Shown: piece by piece, positions 6,747 to 6,963 of the stretch
Position numbering within the stretch: the stretch's first letter is position 1
Layout: each line of letters opens with the position of its first letter
Source of the DNA: Clostridia bacterium
GTDB lineage: Bacteria > Bacillota > Clostridia > Christensenellales > Maliibacteriaceae
NCBI GenBank assembly: GCA_017935825.1
Contig: JAGBGW010000035.1
Coordinates: forward strand, 1 to 6,963
Direction of reading: 5' to 3'
Length of the DNA stretch: 6,963 bases
Program-made: the position numbers and the translations under genes
The notes under the pieces: model-generated
The model's input: only the letters and a program-made list of their open reading frames with translations
What the model was told of the DNA's origin: nothing
The model's database searches: none

Positions 6747-6759
6747 TACAAGTTTTGTA
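6747..6759. repeat. Short inverted repeat upstream of divIVA
   Basis: TACAA and TTGTA are separated by 3 bases (GTT). The repeat lies just upstream of the divIVA extended -10 candidate, where an operator or -35 element would be placed. A 5-bp repeat can easily occur by chance. Confidence 0.25.
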
Positions 6760-6764
6760 GAATA

Positions 6765-6773
6765 TGTTAAAAT
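6765..6773 (+). promoter_or_regulatory. Candidate extended -10 promoter for divIVA
   Basis: TGTTAAAAT fits the extended -10 pattern: TG, one base, then TAAAAT, which matches TATAAT at five of six positions. No good -35 box lies 16 to 18 bases upstream, which extended -10 promoters can tolerate. The start site would be near 6780, about 29 bases before the divIVA ATG. The surrounding 76-base gap between yggT and divIVA is AT-rich, as expected for a promoter region. Confidence 0.45.
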
Positions 6774-6788
6774 ACTTCTGATAAGTAT
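6772..6788. repeat. Inverted repeat at the predicted divIVA transcription start
   Basis: ATACTT (6772-6777) and AAGTAT (6783-6788) form a perfect 6-bp inverted repeat around CTGAT. It overlaps the last two bases of the -10 candidate and the predicted start site, a common place for a repressor site. It has no T-tract, so it is not a terminator. Confidence 0.3.
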
Positions 6789-6808
6789 CTGTAAAAGGAG
6801 CGATACAC

Positions 6809-6963
6809 ATGGCTTTTGATCCTTCGATTATTATTGATAAACAGTTTGTGACCGCATTCCGCGGCTACGACACCGTGGAAGTTGACGAGTTTTTGGAAGA
6901 ACTGCTGCAGGAATTCCGCGCAATGAGCGACGAGCTGATGCGTGCCCGTCACGATGTGGAAAC
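6809..6963 (+). CDS. divIVA: DivIVA cell division scaffold, N-terminal fragment
   Basis: This is the first 51 residues of a frame that leaves the window on the right. DivIVA senses negatively curved membrane at poles and septa and recruits division, chromosome-anchoring or wall-growth proteins. The fragment shows the conserved membrane-binding crossover, QFVTAFRGYDTVEVDEFLEE. Phe17 and Arg18 fall at the same residue numbers as the membrane-inserting pair of B. subtilis DivIVA. From about residue 24 it reads as the start of the coiled coil (VDEFLEELLQEFRAMSDELM). The start is ATG 6809 with AAAAGGAG at 6793-6800. The gene probably has its own promoter in the gap to yggT. The rest of the coiled coil is not visible, so a divergent DivIVA-domain protein is not excluded. 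Confidence 0.92.
   Translation, partial: MAFDPSIIIDKQFVTAFRGYDTVEVDEFLEELLQEFRAMSDELMRARHDVE

Noticed and set aside
1..6963. Search for a hidden mobile element, defence system, CRISPR array, toxin-antitoxin pair or riboswitch
   Set aside because: No transposase, direct-repeat array, small paired genes or structured leader is seen. Genes are collinear, closely packed and of similar composition; the longest non-coding stretch is 122 bases and is explained by a hairpin and a promoter.

Overview
The window looks like ordinary chromosomal core sequence from a Gram-positive bacterium of the Bacillota, most likely class Clostridia. The evidence is a SepF / YggT / DivIVA division cluster led by a YggS-type PLP protein, strong AGGAGG-like ribosome binding sites, sigma-A-type promoter elements, and a membrane-anchored HlyD-like protein next to yggS, an arrangement I recall from Clostridia. 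Base composition is moderate to GC-rich for a clostridium. I cannot name a genus. All genes are on the + strand, and I see no mobile element, CRISPR array, tRNA, rRNA or prophage signature.

Region 1 (1-3806) is a tight run of four genes. It holds the zinc-binding C-terminus of the redox chaperone Hsp33 (hslO, cut by the window edge), a 570-residue cytoplasmic TPR protein of unknown role, an HD-domain metal-dependent phosphohydrolase, and a THUMP-domain rRNA guanine-N2 methyltransferase of the RlmL/YpsC type. Gaps are 38, 2 and -8 bases, so these genes are probably co-transcribed. The set suggests housekeeping (proteostasis, nucleotide or phosphate-ester turnover, ribosome maturation) rather than one defined pathway.

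Region 2 (3807-3928) is the only clear transcription boundary. An imperfect 16-bp hairpin behind an A-tract looks like a weak terminator. It is followed within a few bases by a good sigma-A promoter (TTGACG, 17 bases, TATGAT) that would start the second operon.

Region 3 (3929-6732) is the second operon: a membrane-anchored HlyD-like adaptor protein, the PLP homeostasis protein YggS (YlmE), SepF (YlmF) and a YggT family membrane protein (YlmG). SepF tethers FtsZ filaments to the membrane, and YggS and YggT are conserved companions of this cluster.

Region 4 (6733-6963) is a 76-base gap with an extended -10 promoter candidate and two short inverted repeats, followed by the N-terminus of DivIVA, the curvature-sensing polar and septal scaffold, which runs off the window. 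The S4-domain gene ylmH, which usually lies between yggT and divIVA, is absent.

I find no convincing new biological system here. The points most worth a second look are the unexplained TPR protein, the HlyD-like protein tied to division genes, the missing ylmH, and the compact terminator/promoter junction.
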